A DNA stretch of 64,000 nucleotides, from NCBI GenBank assembly GCA_002427605.1, contig DIRT01000029.1, forward strand, positions 123,990 to 187,989, in the 5' to 3' direction. Under the pieces are notes generated by a model, which saw nothing but the letters and a program-made list of their open reading frames with translations, did not search any database and had not been told where the DNA came from. A program made the translations under genes and the position numbers. This document shows, in pieces, positions 8,823-17,246 of this stretch. Within the stretch, counting starts at the first letter, position 1; each line of letters starts with the position of its first letter. This stretch comes from Bacteroidales bacterium UBA5429 (lineage in GTDB: Bacteria > Bacteroidota > Bacteroidia > Bacteroidales > WCHB1-69).

Positions 8823-10010
8823 ATGAAAAAGTCATTATTAGATCGTTTTTATTTGCATGTAGGCCAAACCTCTTCTGAACCTATAGCTATTCAGATTGAG
8901 AAAGCAGAGGGATCCTATTTTTTTGATCACAATGGGAAACCCTATCTGGATTTGATTGCCGGAATTTCTGTGTGTAACTTAGGGCATGGAAATCCACTTA
9001 TTAAGCAAGCAGTTAAAGATCAGGTTGATCGCTATATGCATGTGATGGTATATGGGGAATTGGTTCAAACTCCTCAAGTCGAGTTGGCAGACCTATTGTG
9101 CCAGCATTTACCTGACCCATTAGATTCTGTTTTCTTTGTAAATTCCGGATCGGAGGCAGTGGAAGGTGCTTTAAAATTAGCTAAAAGGGCTACCGGAAGA
9201 TCGGAGATTATCCACTTTGAGAACTCTTACCACGGAGCTACTCATGGTGCTATGAGCGTAATGAGTAGTCCGGAATATAAAAATGCATTTCAACCGTTGC
9301 TACCCGAAACCCGCTCTATCAGGATGGGAATAGCTGAAGATTTAGAGTATATAACTAACAAAACTGCTGCAGTTATTGTGGAGTTAGTGCAGGGAGAAGG
9401 GGGAGTCAGATCGGCCCATGCGGTTTATTGGAAAATGTTACGTGAGAAATGTGATGAAACAGGTGCATTATTGATAGTGGATGAGATTCAAACCGGTTTG
9501 GGGAGAACGGGAAAGTTGTTTGCTATTGAACATTATGATCTGGTTCCTGATATATTATTGTTAGCCAAAGCTTTTGGAGGCGGAATGCCGTTGGGTGCAT
9601 TTGTAGCACCTCAAAAACTGATGGTAGAGTTAACTCATCATCCGGTATTGGGACATATCACCACTTTTGGAGGACATCCGGTTTGTTGTGCTGCTGGATT
9701 ATCTCATCTTCAACAGATTATCGATGGTAAATATTGGGAAAATGCCACTCAAATTGGAATTGAAATGAAAAAGGTGTTTCATCAATTTCCACAAGTGAAA
9801 GAGATTCGTAATCTGGGTGCACTCATGGCTATCCAGTTTGACAGTAGTGCTACCAATTTTAAAGTTTTAAACCAATTTTTGAATGTAGGACTCTTTTCAG
9901 ATTGGTTCCTGTGGTGTGACTCAGCATGTCGTATTGCTCCGCCTCTTATTTTTGATGAACTCTGTTTCAAAGATCTCAATTATAAATTAGCCTTAATTAC
10001 GAAAGAATGA
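8823..10010 (+). CDS. Class-III pyridoxal-phosphate aminotransferase
   Basis: A 395-residue fold-type I aminotransferase of the acetylornithine/GABA/ornithine group. It has the phosphate-binding NSGSEAVEGALKLAK stretch (about 107-121), the DEIQTGLGRTG segment with Asp220, and the PLP lysine at Lys249 in LLAKAFGGGMPLG. ArgD-like activity is possible, but no arginine genes are nearby, so the amino donor is left open. The stop overlaps the start of yjbQ by four bases (ATGA), suggesting translational coupling. Confidence 0.88.
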   Translation: MKKSLLDRFYLHVGQTSSEPIAIQIEKAEGSYFFDHNGKPYLDLIAGISVCNLGHGNPLIKQAVKDQVDRYMHVMVYGELVQTPQVELADLLCQHLPDPLDSVFFVNSGSEAVEGALKLAKRATGRSEIIHFENSYHGATHGAMSVMSSPEYKNAFQPLLPETRSIRMGIAEDLEYITNKTAAVIVELVQGEGGVRSAHAVYWKMLREKCDETGALLIVDEIQTGLGRTGKLFAIEHYDLVPDILLLAKAFGGGMPLGAFVAPQKLMVELTHHPVLGHITTFGGHPVCCAAGLSHLQQIIDGKYWENATQIGIEMKKVFHQFPQVKEIRNLGALMAIQFDSSATNFKVLNQFLNVGLFSDWFLWCDSACRIAPPLIFDELCFKDLNYKLALITKE

Positions 10011-10423
10011 AAACATACAGAAAAGAACTCTTTTTTAATATTCCTCAAAGAAGAGGATTGAAAAATATTACCTCTATTGTTCAGGATGCCATTAGAGAAA
10101 GTGGTATTCAGGAAGGATTGGTTCTGGTTAATGCCATGCATATCACGGCATCTGTTTTTATTAACGATGATGAATCGGGACTACATCATGATTATGAGGT
10201 ATGGTTAGAGAAATTAGCTCCTGAAAAACCCTATTCTCAGTATAGACATAACGGATATGAAGATAATGCTGATGCACACCTCAAACGCACCATCATGGGT
10301 AGGGAAGTGGTATGTGCTATCACAAAAGGAAGACTGGATTTTGGTCCTTGGGAACAAATCTTTTATTACGAAATGGATGGCATGCGTGAGAAACGTGCAC
10401 TCATCAAAATTATTGGAGAGTAG
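10007..10423 (+). CDS. YjbQ family protein (secondary thiamine-phosphate synthase-like)
   Basis: A 138-residue UPF0047/YjbQ protein. The family keeps a histidine- and acid-rich pocket, seen here as NAMHITASVFINDDESGLHHDYE, with HNGYEDNADAHLKRTIMG and GPWEQIFYYEMDG further on. Some homologues weakly complement loss of thiamine-phosphate synthase, but the physiological role is uncertain. The coding start overlaps the aminotransferase stop. It converges on yraN with a 4-base gap. Confidence 0.88.
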   Translation: MKTYRKELFFNIPQRRGLKNITSIVQDAIRESGIQEGLVLVNAMHITASVFINDDESGLHHDYEVWLEKLAPEKPYSQYRHNGYEDNADAHLKRTIMGREVVCAITKGRLDFGPWEQIFYYEMDGMREKRALIKIIGE

Positions 10424-10427
10424 TTTA

Positions 10428-10793
10428 CTACCATGAAGGAGTAAATGCTCCAGGCAAATGTTCAAGGGTAACCTGATCCCCTTTAATTAAGACTGAAATA
10501 ATGTCAAAACGGGCATCCAGGTCGATTCCTTCCTTACAGATGTAGTGGTGAGCTGCTTTTATGATATTACGTTGTTTAGCTTTGTTTACAGCCATATGCG
10601 GAGCTCCAAACCAATCTGAAGTTCTGGTTTTGACTTCACAAAACACAATTGTGTCCTGATTGCGTGCTATGATGTCTATCTCTAGATGTCCGTAAACCCA
10701 GTTAGTTGCTAAAATTTGATACTGATTTTGAAGATAGAAGTTAATAGCGTGTTCTTCACCTTGTTGTCCGGTAATTTGTTTGTCTGTTTTCAT
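10428..10793 (-). CDS. YraN family (UPF0102) nuclease-like protein
   Basis: A 121-residue restriction-endonuclease-like protein of family UPF0102. It shows the family's GEEHAINFYLQNQYQILATNW start and the D-x(n)-E-x-K core as EIDIIAR followed by FCEVKTR, then NKAKQRNI. The acid and lysine residues of a PD-(D/E)xK site are all present, although nuclease activity of this family is not well established. It lies 60 bases downstream of porX on the same strand and may share its transcript. Confidence 0.9.
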   Translation of the reverse strand: MKTDKQITGQQGEEHAINFYLQNQYQILATNWVYGHLEIDIIARNQDTIVFCEVKTRTSDWFGAPHMAVNKAKQRNIIKAAHHYICKEGIDLDARFDIISVLIKGDQVTLEHLPGAFTPSW

Positions 10794-10853
10794 TGAGCAG
10801 TTGTTTTTAGTTGTGTTAGCAGTTTTAGATTAATTGAGTCAGAAAGAAAAACA

Positions 10854-12404
10854 TTACTTAGGAGATAGCTTAACGAAAGGAATCATCATTTCCTCCATTG
10901 AGATACCACCATGTTGAAAAGTGTTTTTATAATAGTTTACGTACTGATTGTAGTTGTTGGGATAAGCAAAAAAATCAGACTCTTTCGCAAAGATAAATCG
11001 ATGGGTAATTCCCTCTTTAGGTAGAAATATATCTTCAGGTTCTTTTACTTCATACACTTGTTGAACAGGATATTCCATAGTTCTGCCTACTTTATATCTT
11101 AGATTAGAGTTGATGTTTTTATCACCCACTACTTTGACAGGTTTTGAAATTTTAATGGCACCATGATCTGTAGTAATAAAAATAGGAACTTTCTTAGCTG
11201 ACAAATACCTGATCATTTCCAGCATAGTAGAGTTTTCAAACCAGGATGCAACAACACTACGATATGATTTTTCATTATCCGCTAATTCTTTAATTATGTC
11301 TACATCTATTCGGGCATGCGAAAGCATATCAACAAAGTTGAAAACAATTACATTGAGTTCATTTTGCATTAATGAGTGAAAGTTTTCATATACTTTTTTG
11401 CCAAAATCAAGATTGAGAACCTTTGAGAATGAAAGCTTTACATTTTTTCCATATCTTTTTAAATACTCCTCTAATAGTGCTTGTTCATGTTGGTTTTTTC
11501 CTCCCTCTTCAGATTCTCCAACCCAATATTGAGGATATTTCTTTGAAATTTCTATAGGCATTAAACCGGCAAATAAGGCATTGCGTGCATATTGTGTAGC
11601 TGTTGGTAAGATGCTGTAGTAAATCTCCTCCGATTCAATTCGATAATACTCACTAATAAGAGGGAATATGATTTTCCACTGATCATATCTTAAATTATCT
11701 ATTACAAAAAGAAAAGTAGGCTCTTTTTCTTTCAGATAGGGAAATAGGCGCTCTTTTAAAATAGTGTGAGACATCAATGGTTTTTCAAGACTTTTACCAG
11801 TAAGCCAATTCTGATAGTTTTGAGTAATATACTTCCCAAAGAGTGTATTGGCTTCCTGTTTTTGATCAGTTAGAATAGATGCTATTCCGCTATCCTCAAT
11901 TTTATCAAGTTCTAATTCCCAGAATACCAATTCACTATAAAGAGAATTCCACTCTTCTATAGAGAGTGCATCGGATATTTTCATTGCAATATCTCTAAAG
12001 GCTTGCTGGTATGCCATTGTACTTTTCTCTGTTACAATCTTTTTATTATCTATGTTTTTCTTCAGGGAAAGTAATATCTGATTCGGATTCACCGGTTTGA
12101 TCAAATAATCTGCAATGTTTCCTCCTATAGCATCATCCATTATATGTTCCTCTTCACTTTTCGTTATCATCACAATAGGAATGTGATTGTACTTAGGTTT
12201 GAGTAGTTTTAGGGTCTCAATACCACTTAATCCCGGCATATTTTCATCCAGAAAGATAATATCCACAACCTCTTTTTCCAGTTCTTCCAGTGCTTCATTC
12301 CCCGATACAACAGGAATTACACGATATCCTTTTTGTTCTAAAAATAAAATATGTGGTTTCAGCAAATCGATCTCGTCATCTGCCCATAAAATTGTTGTTG
12401 GCAT
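10854..12404 (-). CDS. porX: PorX: response regulator with PglZ domain
   Basis: A 516-residue two-domain protein. Residues 1-120 form a CheY-like receiver with the acidic pocket WADDE, phospho-acceptor Asp53 (FLDENMPG), an ITKSEE segment and Lys near LIKPVNP. A helical linker follows, then an alkaline-phosphatase-like PglZ domain (roughly 200-510) with FVIDNLRYDQW, NFVDMLSHARID and FITTDHGAI, whose aspartates and histidines bind metal. This architecture is that of PorX, which regulates type IX secretion genes in Porphyromonas and relatives, usually with the kinase PorY. No porY or structural por gene is in this window. Confidence 0.9.
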   Translation of the reverse strand: MPTTILWADDEIDLLKPHILFLEQKGYRVIPVVSGNEALEELEKEVVDIIFLDENMPGLSGIETLKLLKPKYNHIPIVMITKSEEEHIMDDAIGGNIADYLIKPVNPNQILLSLKKNIDNKKIVTEKSTMAYQQAFRDIAMKISDALSIEEWNSLYSELVFWELELDKIEDSGIASILTDQKQEANTLFGKYITQNYQNWLTGKSLEKPLMSHTILKERLFPYLKEKEPTFLFVIDNLRYDQWKIIFPLISEYYRIESEEIYYSILPTATQYARNALFAGLMPIEISKKYPQYWVGESEEGGKNQHEQALLEEYLKRYGKNVKLSFSKVLNLDFGKKVYENFHSLMQNELNVIVFNFVDMLSHARIDVDIIKELADNEKSYRSVVASWFENSTMLEMIRYLSAKKVPIFITTDHGAIKISKPVKVVGDKNINSNLRYKVGRTMEYPVQQVYEVKEPEDIFLPKEGITHRFIFAKESDFFAYPNNYNQYVNYYKNTFQHGGISMEEMMIPFVKLSPK

Positions 12405-12508
12405 ATTTATTGTTAAAATTTAATTACTATTTTTTACACATTAAATAACGCTAATCAGTTTTTAATATTGTAGTGTGTAGTTTTAAAACCATCCGATGGA
12501 GTAGTTCG

Positions 12509-12561
12509 TTTTAAGCTATTTAGAATGAAAAGGCACTGATACGCTATTTTTTAGCTTAAAA
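12509..12561. repeat. 10-bp inverted repeat with 33-base spacer upstream of kamA
   Basis: TTTTAAGCTA at 12509-12518 is repeated as a perfect reverse complement at 12552-12561, in the 274-base gap between divergent porX and kamA. It could form an mRNA or DNA structure or be a binding site. No T-run follows, so it is not a clear terminator. Confidence 0.45.
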
Positions 12562-12616
12562 TTATATCTGTGAAAACAGTTTCATTTTTTTATAGGATTA
12601 TTTGAAAATAATTGTG

Positions 12617-12625
12617 TAACTTTGC
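12617..12625 (+). promoter_or_regulatory. -7 promoter element for kamA
   Basis: TAACTTTGC fits TAnnTTTGC and leaves a leader of about 47 bases before the kamA ATG at 12679. Confidence 0.6.
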
Positions 12626-12678
12626 AGATTGATTTAAATAGTAAAAATAATAAATAATTAACCCAAAAATAGAATACC

Positions 12679-13920
12679 ATGGCGAGTAGAAGATTTGAAT
12701 TATTTCCCGATGTAACCGATGAACAATGGAATGACTGGAAATGGCAAGTTAGAAACAGAATTGAAACTCTTGATCAGTTAAAAAAATATATTTCTTTAAC
12801 CCCTGAAGAGGAAGCGGGTGTTAAAGAATCATTAGCTGTTTTGAGAATGGCAATTACGCCGTATTATCTGAGTTTAATTGATCCTGATAATCCCAATTGT
12901 CCCATTAGAAGACAATCAATTCCAACTGCAAAAGAAACTCATATGGCAGCAGCTGACTTAGTGGATCCATTGAGTGAAGATGAGGATTCTCCAGTACCCG
13001 GACTAACTCACAGATATCCTGATCGTGTATTGTTCCTCATTACTGACATGTGTTCTATGTACTGTCGTCACTGTACCAGACGTCGTTTTGCCGGTCAGAC
13101 AGATGGAAGTGCACCAAAAGATTTAGTACAACAAGGTATCGATTATATTGCCCGTACTCCTCAGGTACGTGACGTTCTCCTTTCAGGCGGAGATGCTCTG
13201 ATGGTTAGTGATGGTACTTTAGAATCTATAATCCAAAGATTGAGAGCAATACCTCATGTTGAGATTATCAGAATCGGAACACGTGTTCCTGTGGTTTGTC
13301 CTCAAAGAATTACCGATGATCTGGTGAATATGTTGAAGAAGTATCATCCAATATGGTTGAATACTCACTTTAATCATTCCAACGAAATTACTCCTGAATC
13401 TTCTACTGCTTGTGCCAGATTGGCAGATGCAGGCATTCCAATCGGGAACCAATCAGTACTCCTTAAAGGAGTTAACGATTGTCCATTTATTATGAAGAGA
13501 TTGGTACATAACCTGGTTAAAAACAGAGTAAGACCTTATTATATCTACCAATGTGACTTGTCGTCAGGAATTGAGCATTTCAGAACTTCTGTTGCAAAAG
13601 GTATTGAAATTATAGAAGCGCTTAGAGGTCATACTTCCGGATATGCAGTACCTACATTTGTTGTTGATGCTCCTGGTGGAGGAGGAAAAATTCCTGTTAT
13701 GCCCGATTATTTAATCACTCAAGGCACCAATAGGGTAGTATTGAGAAACTATGAAGGTGTAATCACAACTTATACTGAACCTAAAGATTATGTAAGTGAT
13801 TGTCAGTGTGAGGATTGCAAAGCAGCTAAAAAGGTGGAAGGTGTGGCGGCATTACTTAATGGACAGCATTTGGCAATCGAGCCTTCGAACTTATCGAGAA
13901 AAGAGAGAAAGAGCAAGTAA
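12679..13920 (+). CDS. kamA: L-lysine 2,3-aminomutase KamA
   Basis: A 413-residue radical-SAM, PLP-dependent enzyme that converts L-lysine to L-beta-lysine, the first step of anaerobic lysine fermentation. The [4Fe-4S]-SAM site is Cys125-x3-Cys129-x2-Cys132 in MCSMYCRHCTRRRF. LLSGGDAL follows, and the late VDAPGGGGKIP segment carries the likely PLP lysine. Cysteines in the C-terminal CQCEDC tail match the zinc-binding tail of the clostridial enzyme. Length is typical. A KamB-like gene begins 8 bases downstream, but kamD, kamE, kdd, kce and kal are not in the window. Confidence 0.95.
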   Translation: MASRRFELFPDVTDEQWNDWKWQVRNRIETLDQLKKYISLTPEEEAGVKESLAVLRMAITPYYLSLIDPDNPNCPIRRQSIPTAKETHMAAADLVDPLSEDEDSPVPGLTHRYPDRVLFLITDMCSMYCRHCTRRRFAGQTDGSAPKDLVQQGIDYIARTPQVRDVLLSGGDALMVSDGTLESIIQRLRAIPHVEIIRIGTRVPVVCPQRITDDLVNMLKKYHPIWLNTHFNHSNEITPESSTACARLADAGIPIGNQSVLLKGVNDCPFIMKRLVHNLVKNRVRPYYIYQCDLSSGIEHFRTSVAKGIEIIEALRGHTSGYAVPTFVVDAPGGGGKIPVMPDYLITQGTNRVVLRNYEGVITTYTEPKDYVSDCQCEDCKAAKKVEGVAALLNGQHLAIEPSNLSRKERKSK

Positions 13921-13928
13921 TCTTAAAA

Positions 13929-14969
13929 ATGCCATTCATTGATGAGATCTTAAAATATAGGACTCTTGCCATTATTGGCATGGAGAAAAATACCGGTAAG
14001 ACTGAGTGTTTTAACTATATTTTAGATCAAATTCATCAGCGGAATAAGACTCAAAACAGTTCCATTCAATTGGCTGTTACTTCTATTGGAATTGATGGAG
14101 AACGCATTGATCAGGTGACACAAACTGATAAGCCGGAAATAAGACTTGAAAAAGGAACTATTTTTGTTACTTCTGAGTCATTTTATAGATCTAAACGCCT
14201 CACATCTCAAATTTTAGATCTTTCTGATAGAAAAACAACAATGGGAAGATTAGTGATGGCGCAAGTTGAGCATCCCGGTGAGGTAATTCTTTCAGGACCC
14301 AATACAACTCAATGGCTTTCGGAAATGGTGGAAGCGCTGGAACAATATAAAGTAGATTTAACCATTGTAGATGGTGCTTTATCGAGAAAATCTTCTGCAT
14401 CACCGGCTGTTGCCGATGCATTGATTCTCACGACAGGAGCAGCTGTTTCACCTTATATGCCGGAATTGGTTCAAAAGACTAAGTTTATTTTAAACTTAAT
14501 TCATCTACCTGTATATAAGCCTAATACGGAACGTTTATTAAAGCAATACTTGAATAGTATTGAGACAGGATTATATGCCATTACAGACGAGGGAAAAGCT
14601 GTAGATCTTCAGATTCCTTCCACATTACTGATTGAAAAGTACAAAGAACGACTATATGAGCATGGTACTACTTTTTATATTCCGGGAGTGATTACAGATC
14701 AAATTCTAAAAATTTTTACTTTGCAAAAAGAGATTAAGAATACCAGACTCATTGTCCGTGATTTTACCCGTTTTTTCTGTACTCCTTTTTATTTTTATGA
14801 ATTTATAAAATCAGGGGGGAAGGTAGCTTTATTACACCAAACCCGTTTGATTGCTCTGTGTGTCAATCCAACCTCCCCGGCAGGTTACAATTTGGATTCC
14901 CGAACTCTTTGCGAAACATTAGAAAAGGAACTTCAGGTTCCGGTATATGATATTAAACAACAGAATTAA
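13929..14969 (+). CDS. KamB-like P-loop protein (probable lysine 5,6-aminomutase reactivase subunit)
   Basis: A 346-residue protein with an early P-loop, IIGMEKNTGKTECF (residues about 15-28), and no recognised transmembrane segment. The region around VDGALSRKSSASPAVADALILTTGA resembles the nucleotide-dependent GTPase/ATPase cores of cobalamin-enzyme reactivating factors. Proteins of this kind are commonly encoded next to kamA and have been named KamB. Assignment rests on that position plus the P-loop, so it is probable rather than certain. The usual partner KamC (a MutS-like ATPase) is missing here, where thiamine pyrophosphokinase follows instead. Confidence 0.6.
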   Translation: MPFIDEILKYRTLAIIGMEKNTGKTECFNYILDQIHQRNKTQNSSIQLAVTSIGIDGERIDQVTQTDKPEIRLEKGTIFVTSESFYRSKRLTSQILDLSDRKTTMGRLVMAQVEHPGEVILSGPNTTQWLSEMVEALEQYKVDLTIVDGALSRKSSASPAVADALILTTGAAVSPYMPELVQKTKFILNLIHLPVYKPNTERLLKQYLNSIETGLYAITDEGKAVDLQIPSTLLIEKYKERLYEHGTTFYIPGVITDQILKIFTLQKEIKNTRLIVRDFTRFFCTPFYFYEFIKSGGKVALLHQTRLIALCVNPTSPAGYNLDSRTLCETLEKELQVPVYDIKQQN

Positions 14970-14980
14970 AAATAATCGAT

Positions 14981-15625
14981 TTGAAAGCAGTAGTTATTGC
15001 CAATGGAGAGATTCCATCACATCCTATTCCGCTCAGGGTTTTGCAAAATGCGGATCATATTGTCTGTCTGGATGGGGCAGTAGAGCAGTTGCTTACTTTG
15101 GGATATGAACCCGATGTCATTGTCGGTGACCTAGACTCTATCACCCCCCTTTTTTTTAATAAATATAAAAATATAATAGTAAAAGATGATAGTGAAGAGT
15201 ATAATGACTTGCAAAAGGGGATTAAATATTGCATTTCAAAAGAATGGTATGAAATTGATATCATTGGGGCATTTGGATTAAGAGAGGATCATTCTTTAGC
15301 GAACCTTTCTATTCTTTTATACTATGCTAATCCGGAACACAACTTATCAGATAAAGAATTAAAAATCAGAATGGTAACCAACTCCGGAGTCTTTACTCCC
15401 ATCTTCACTACTACAGCTTTTCATTCATTTCCAAAACAACCGGTTTCCATATTTAGTCATTCTGCAGAAACAGAACTTACTTTTTATGGATTAAAATACC
15501 CCGTTCAAAAAGCTACTTTTTCTTATTATTGGGAAGGTAGTTTGAACTCGGCATTAGGAGAAGAGTTTGTAATAGAATTTGAAAAAGGAGAAGTTTTAGT
15601 GTATCAATCTTTTGATTTATTATAG
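14981..15625 (+). CDS. Thiamine pyrophosphokinase
   Basis: A 214-residue enzyme that converts thiamine to thiamine pyrophosphate with ATP. The N-terminal domain has the family signature ADHIVCLDGAVEQLL and the metal-binding VGDLDSI, followed by an EEYNDLQKGI helix and a GAFGLREDHSLANL stretch. The C-terminal half is the thiamine-binding beta-sandwich. There is no ATG near the N terminus; translation begins at TTG 14981, directly before KAVVIANGE. It is 11 bases after the KamB-like gene and probably in the same operon. Confidence 0.9.
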   Translation: MKAVVIANGEIPSHPIPLRVLQNADHIVCLDGAVEQLLTLGYEPDVIVGDLDSITPLFFNKYKNIIVKDDSEEYNDLQKGIKYCISKEWYEIDIIGAFGLREDHSLANLSILLYYANPEHNLSDKELKIRMVTNSGVFTPIFTTTAFHSFPKQPVSIFSHSAETELTFYGLKYPVQKATFSYYWEGSLNSALGEEFVIEFEKGEVLVYQSFDLL

Positions 15626-15782
15626 GTAATATGTACTGATATAATGTATGATACCTGTCGCTCTTTTACAAAATGCAAGTGTATTATTTAATTGAATTTG
15701 AATAGGATAACATGAGATAATATTGTTCCTAAATCAATAAAAATTCTTGATTTTTCGCTCCTAATATTTTCTAAATTTTAAA

Positions 15783-15830
15783 CTAACCGTAACCGGAGCG
15801 TAACAACTCCAGGATACTTTCGCGGGAGTT
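15783..15830 (+). promoter_or_regulatory. Pho-type promoter of the phosphate porin gene
   Basis: Two GTAAC words at 15789-15793 and 15800-15804 are exactly 11 bases apart, with a related CTAAC at 15783. They are followed by the -7 variant TACTTTCG (15815-15822, then CG). The same TACTTTCGCG and an 11-base-spaced TTAAC/GTAAC pair occur before pstS. This spacing is that of a PhoB half-site pair, so PhoB activation is inferred. AACTCC (15805) and GGAGTT (15825) form a 6-bp inverted repeat around the -7 element. The rest of the 232-base gap (15626-15857) shows no gene. Confidence 0.6.
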
Positions 15831-15857
15831 ATTTAATCAATAATTAAATTTAAAAAC

Positions 15858-17141
15858 ATGAAATCAAAACTACAAATTTTAACAAGCACATTATTGCTTA
15901 TCGCAGGTTTGGTATTCTTAGGAATTAATCCAGCCAATGCACAAAATTCAGATTCGCTTCGTATCGATGATCTAGAAGGAAGAGTAAAAAAGATTGAAGG
16001 ATTAAAAGGACTAAAAGTTTCCGGTTATGTTCAAGGACAATACCAATATGGTGATCCTGAAGCTTCTTTAAATGTGGGTGCAAAAAACTCAAACACTGAG
16101 GAAGCCTTCCATCGTATGGGTATTCGTAGAGGTCGTATCAAATTCACTTATGATAAAAGTATTGCTTCAGCTGTTATTCAATTAGATGTTACTGAAAAAG
16201 GTGTGAGCTTTAAAGATGTTTACATGCAGATTAAAGATCCAAAATTCAGTGCAAGCTACATTAAAGTCGGAGTTTTTGATCGTCCTTTTGGTTATGAAAT
16301 TACTTACTCATCTTCAACCAGAGAAACTCCTGAGAGATCTCAAATCTTCCGTACTTTATTCCCTAACGAAAGAGATTTGGGAGTAATGGTGAGATTGCAA
16401 CCTAAAAAAGGATCAGCTTGGAATGTTTTAAGATTAGATGCTGGATTATTTGCAGGTAATGGTATTAAACAAGATATCAAAAACAGAAAAGATTTTATCA
16501 CCAGATTGTCTGTAGAGAAAAAATTTCATGAGATGATTAAATTCGGTGCCGGTGTTTCCTACTACAATGGAACTGTGTATCAAGGTACTCAAAATGTTTA
16601 TACTTTTGGTGATGCAGGATTTATTGTTGACACTTCCTTAACCAATATTGGTAATTTTGCTAAAAGAGAATATTTTGGTGTTGATGCTCAATTTAGAGTA
16701 ATGACTGTGTTAGGTGAAACAGCTCTTGCAGGAGAATATCTAATGGGAACTCAACCTGGAAGCCCATCATCAACTAAAAGCCCTAATACTTCAGCTATTG
16801 CCGATTACATTTATGATACTTATATAAGAAATTTCACCGGTGGATACGTAGTTTTTGTTCAGGAAATGGGAATTATACCTTTATCTGCTGTGGTAAAGTA
16901 TGATTGGTATGATCAAAATAGTAAAGTTTCTGGTGATGACATAGGAACTTTAAATAAAACCGGCAAAGGAGATCTTTCTTTCAATACATTAGGTTTTGGA
17001 TTAATCTGGAAAATTAACAAAGATCTAAGAGCTACTGCTTATTATGAAATACTTAAAAATGAATTGTCTCAAAATGTAAAAGGATACGATGTAGATAAAA
17101 AAGATAATTTATTCACCCTCAGACTTCAATATAAATTCTAA
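15858..17141 (+). CDS. Phosphate-selective porin (OprO/OprP family)
   Basis: A 427-residue outer-membrane beta-barrel porin that lets phosphate or polyphosphate into the periplasm. It has a signal peptide ending near PANAQ (residue 29), then a short coiled stretch (DSLRIDDLEGRVKKIEGL) that probably trimerises, then a barrel beginning at KVSGYVQGQYQYGD and ending in a C-terminal LRLQYKF, with the terminal phenylalanine expected of barrel proteins. Its position directly ahead of pstS and its matching promoter support the phosphate role. Confidence 0.88.
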   Translation: MKSKLQILTSTLLLIAGLVFLGINPANAQNSDSLRIDDLEGRVKKIEGLKGLKVSGYVQGQYQYGDPEASLNVGAKNSNTEEAFHRMGIRRGRIKFTYDKSIASAVIQLDVTEKGVSFKDVYMQIKDPKFSASYIKVGVFDRPFGYEITYSSSTRETPERSQIFRTLFPNERDLGVMVRLQPKKGSAWNVLRLDAGLFAGNGIKQDIKNRKDFITRLSVEKKFHEMIKFGAGVSYYNGTVYQGTQNVYTFGDAGFIVDTSLTNIGNFAKREYFGVDAQFRVMTVLGETALAGEYLMGTQPGSPSSTKSPNTSAIADYIYDTYIRNFTGGYVVFVQEMGIIPLSAVVKYDWYDQNSKVSGDDIGTLNKTGKGDLSFNTLGFGLIWKINKDLRATAYYEILKNELSQNVKGYDVDKKDNLFTLRLQYKF

Positions 17142-17145
17142 TTCC

Positions 17146-17201
17146 TTAACCGGATTGTAACAGGAAATCCATCCTGTTGTAATTCGGTTAACTTACTTTC
17201 G
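17146..17201 (+). promoter_or_regulatory. pstS promoter with long palindrome
   Basis: TTAAC (17146) and GTAAC (17157) are 11 bases apart, as in the porin promoter, and TACTTTCG lies at 17194-17201. The interval 17146-17191 is also a near-perfect inverted repeat: outer arms TTAACCG and CGGTTAA, inner arms AACAGGA and TCCTGTT, 17 of 20 positions complementary around a 6-base centre. It begins 4 bases after the porin stop. It may serve as operator DNA or as an mRNA hairpin separating porin from pst expression. Confidence 0.6.
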
Positions 17202-17246
17202 CGACGAATTAAAAAAGAAAATAAACCAATTAAAACAAATAGAAAA

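Noticed and set aside
12509..12561. CRISPR repeat or tracrRNA-like element
   Set aside because: It is a single inverted repeat with no array, no spacers and no cas gene in the window.
15626..15857. Thiamine (TPP) riboswitch near thiamine pyrophosphokinase
   Set aside because: The gap lies downstream of the kinase gene and shows no conserved TPP-aptamer sequence. It contains the porin promoter instead.
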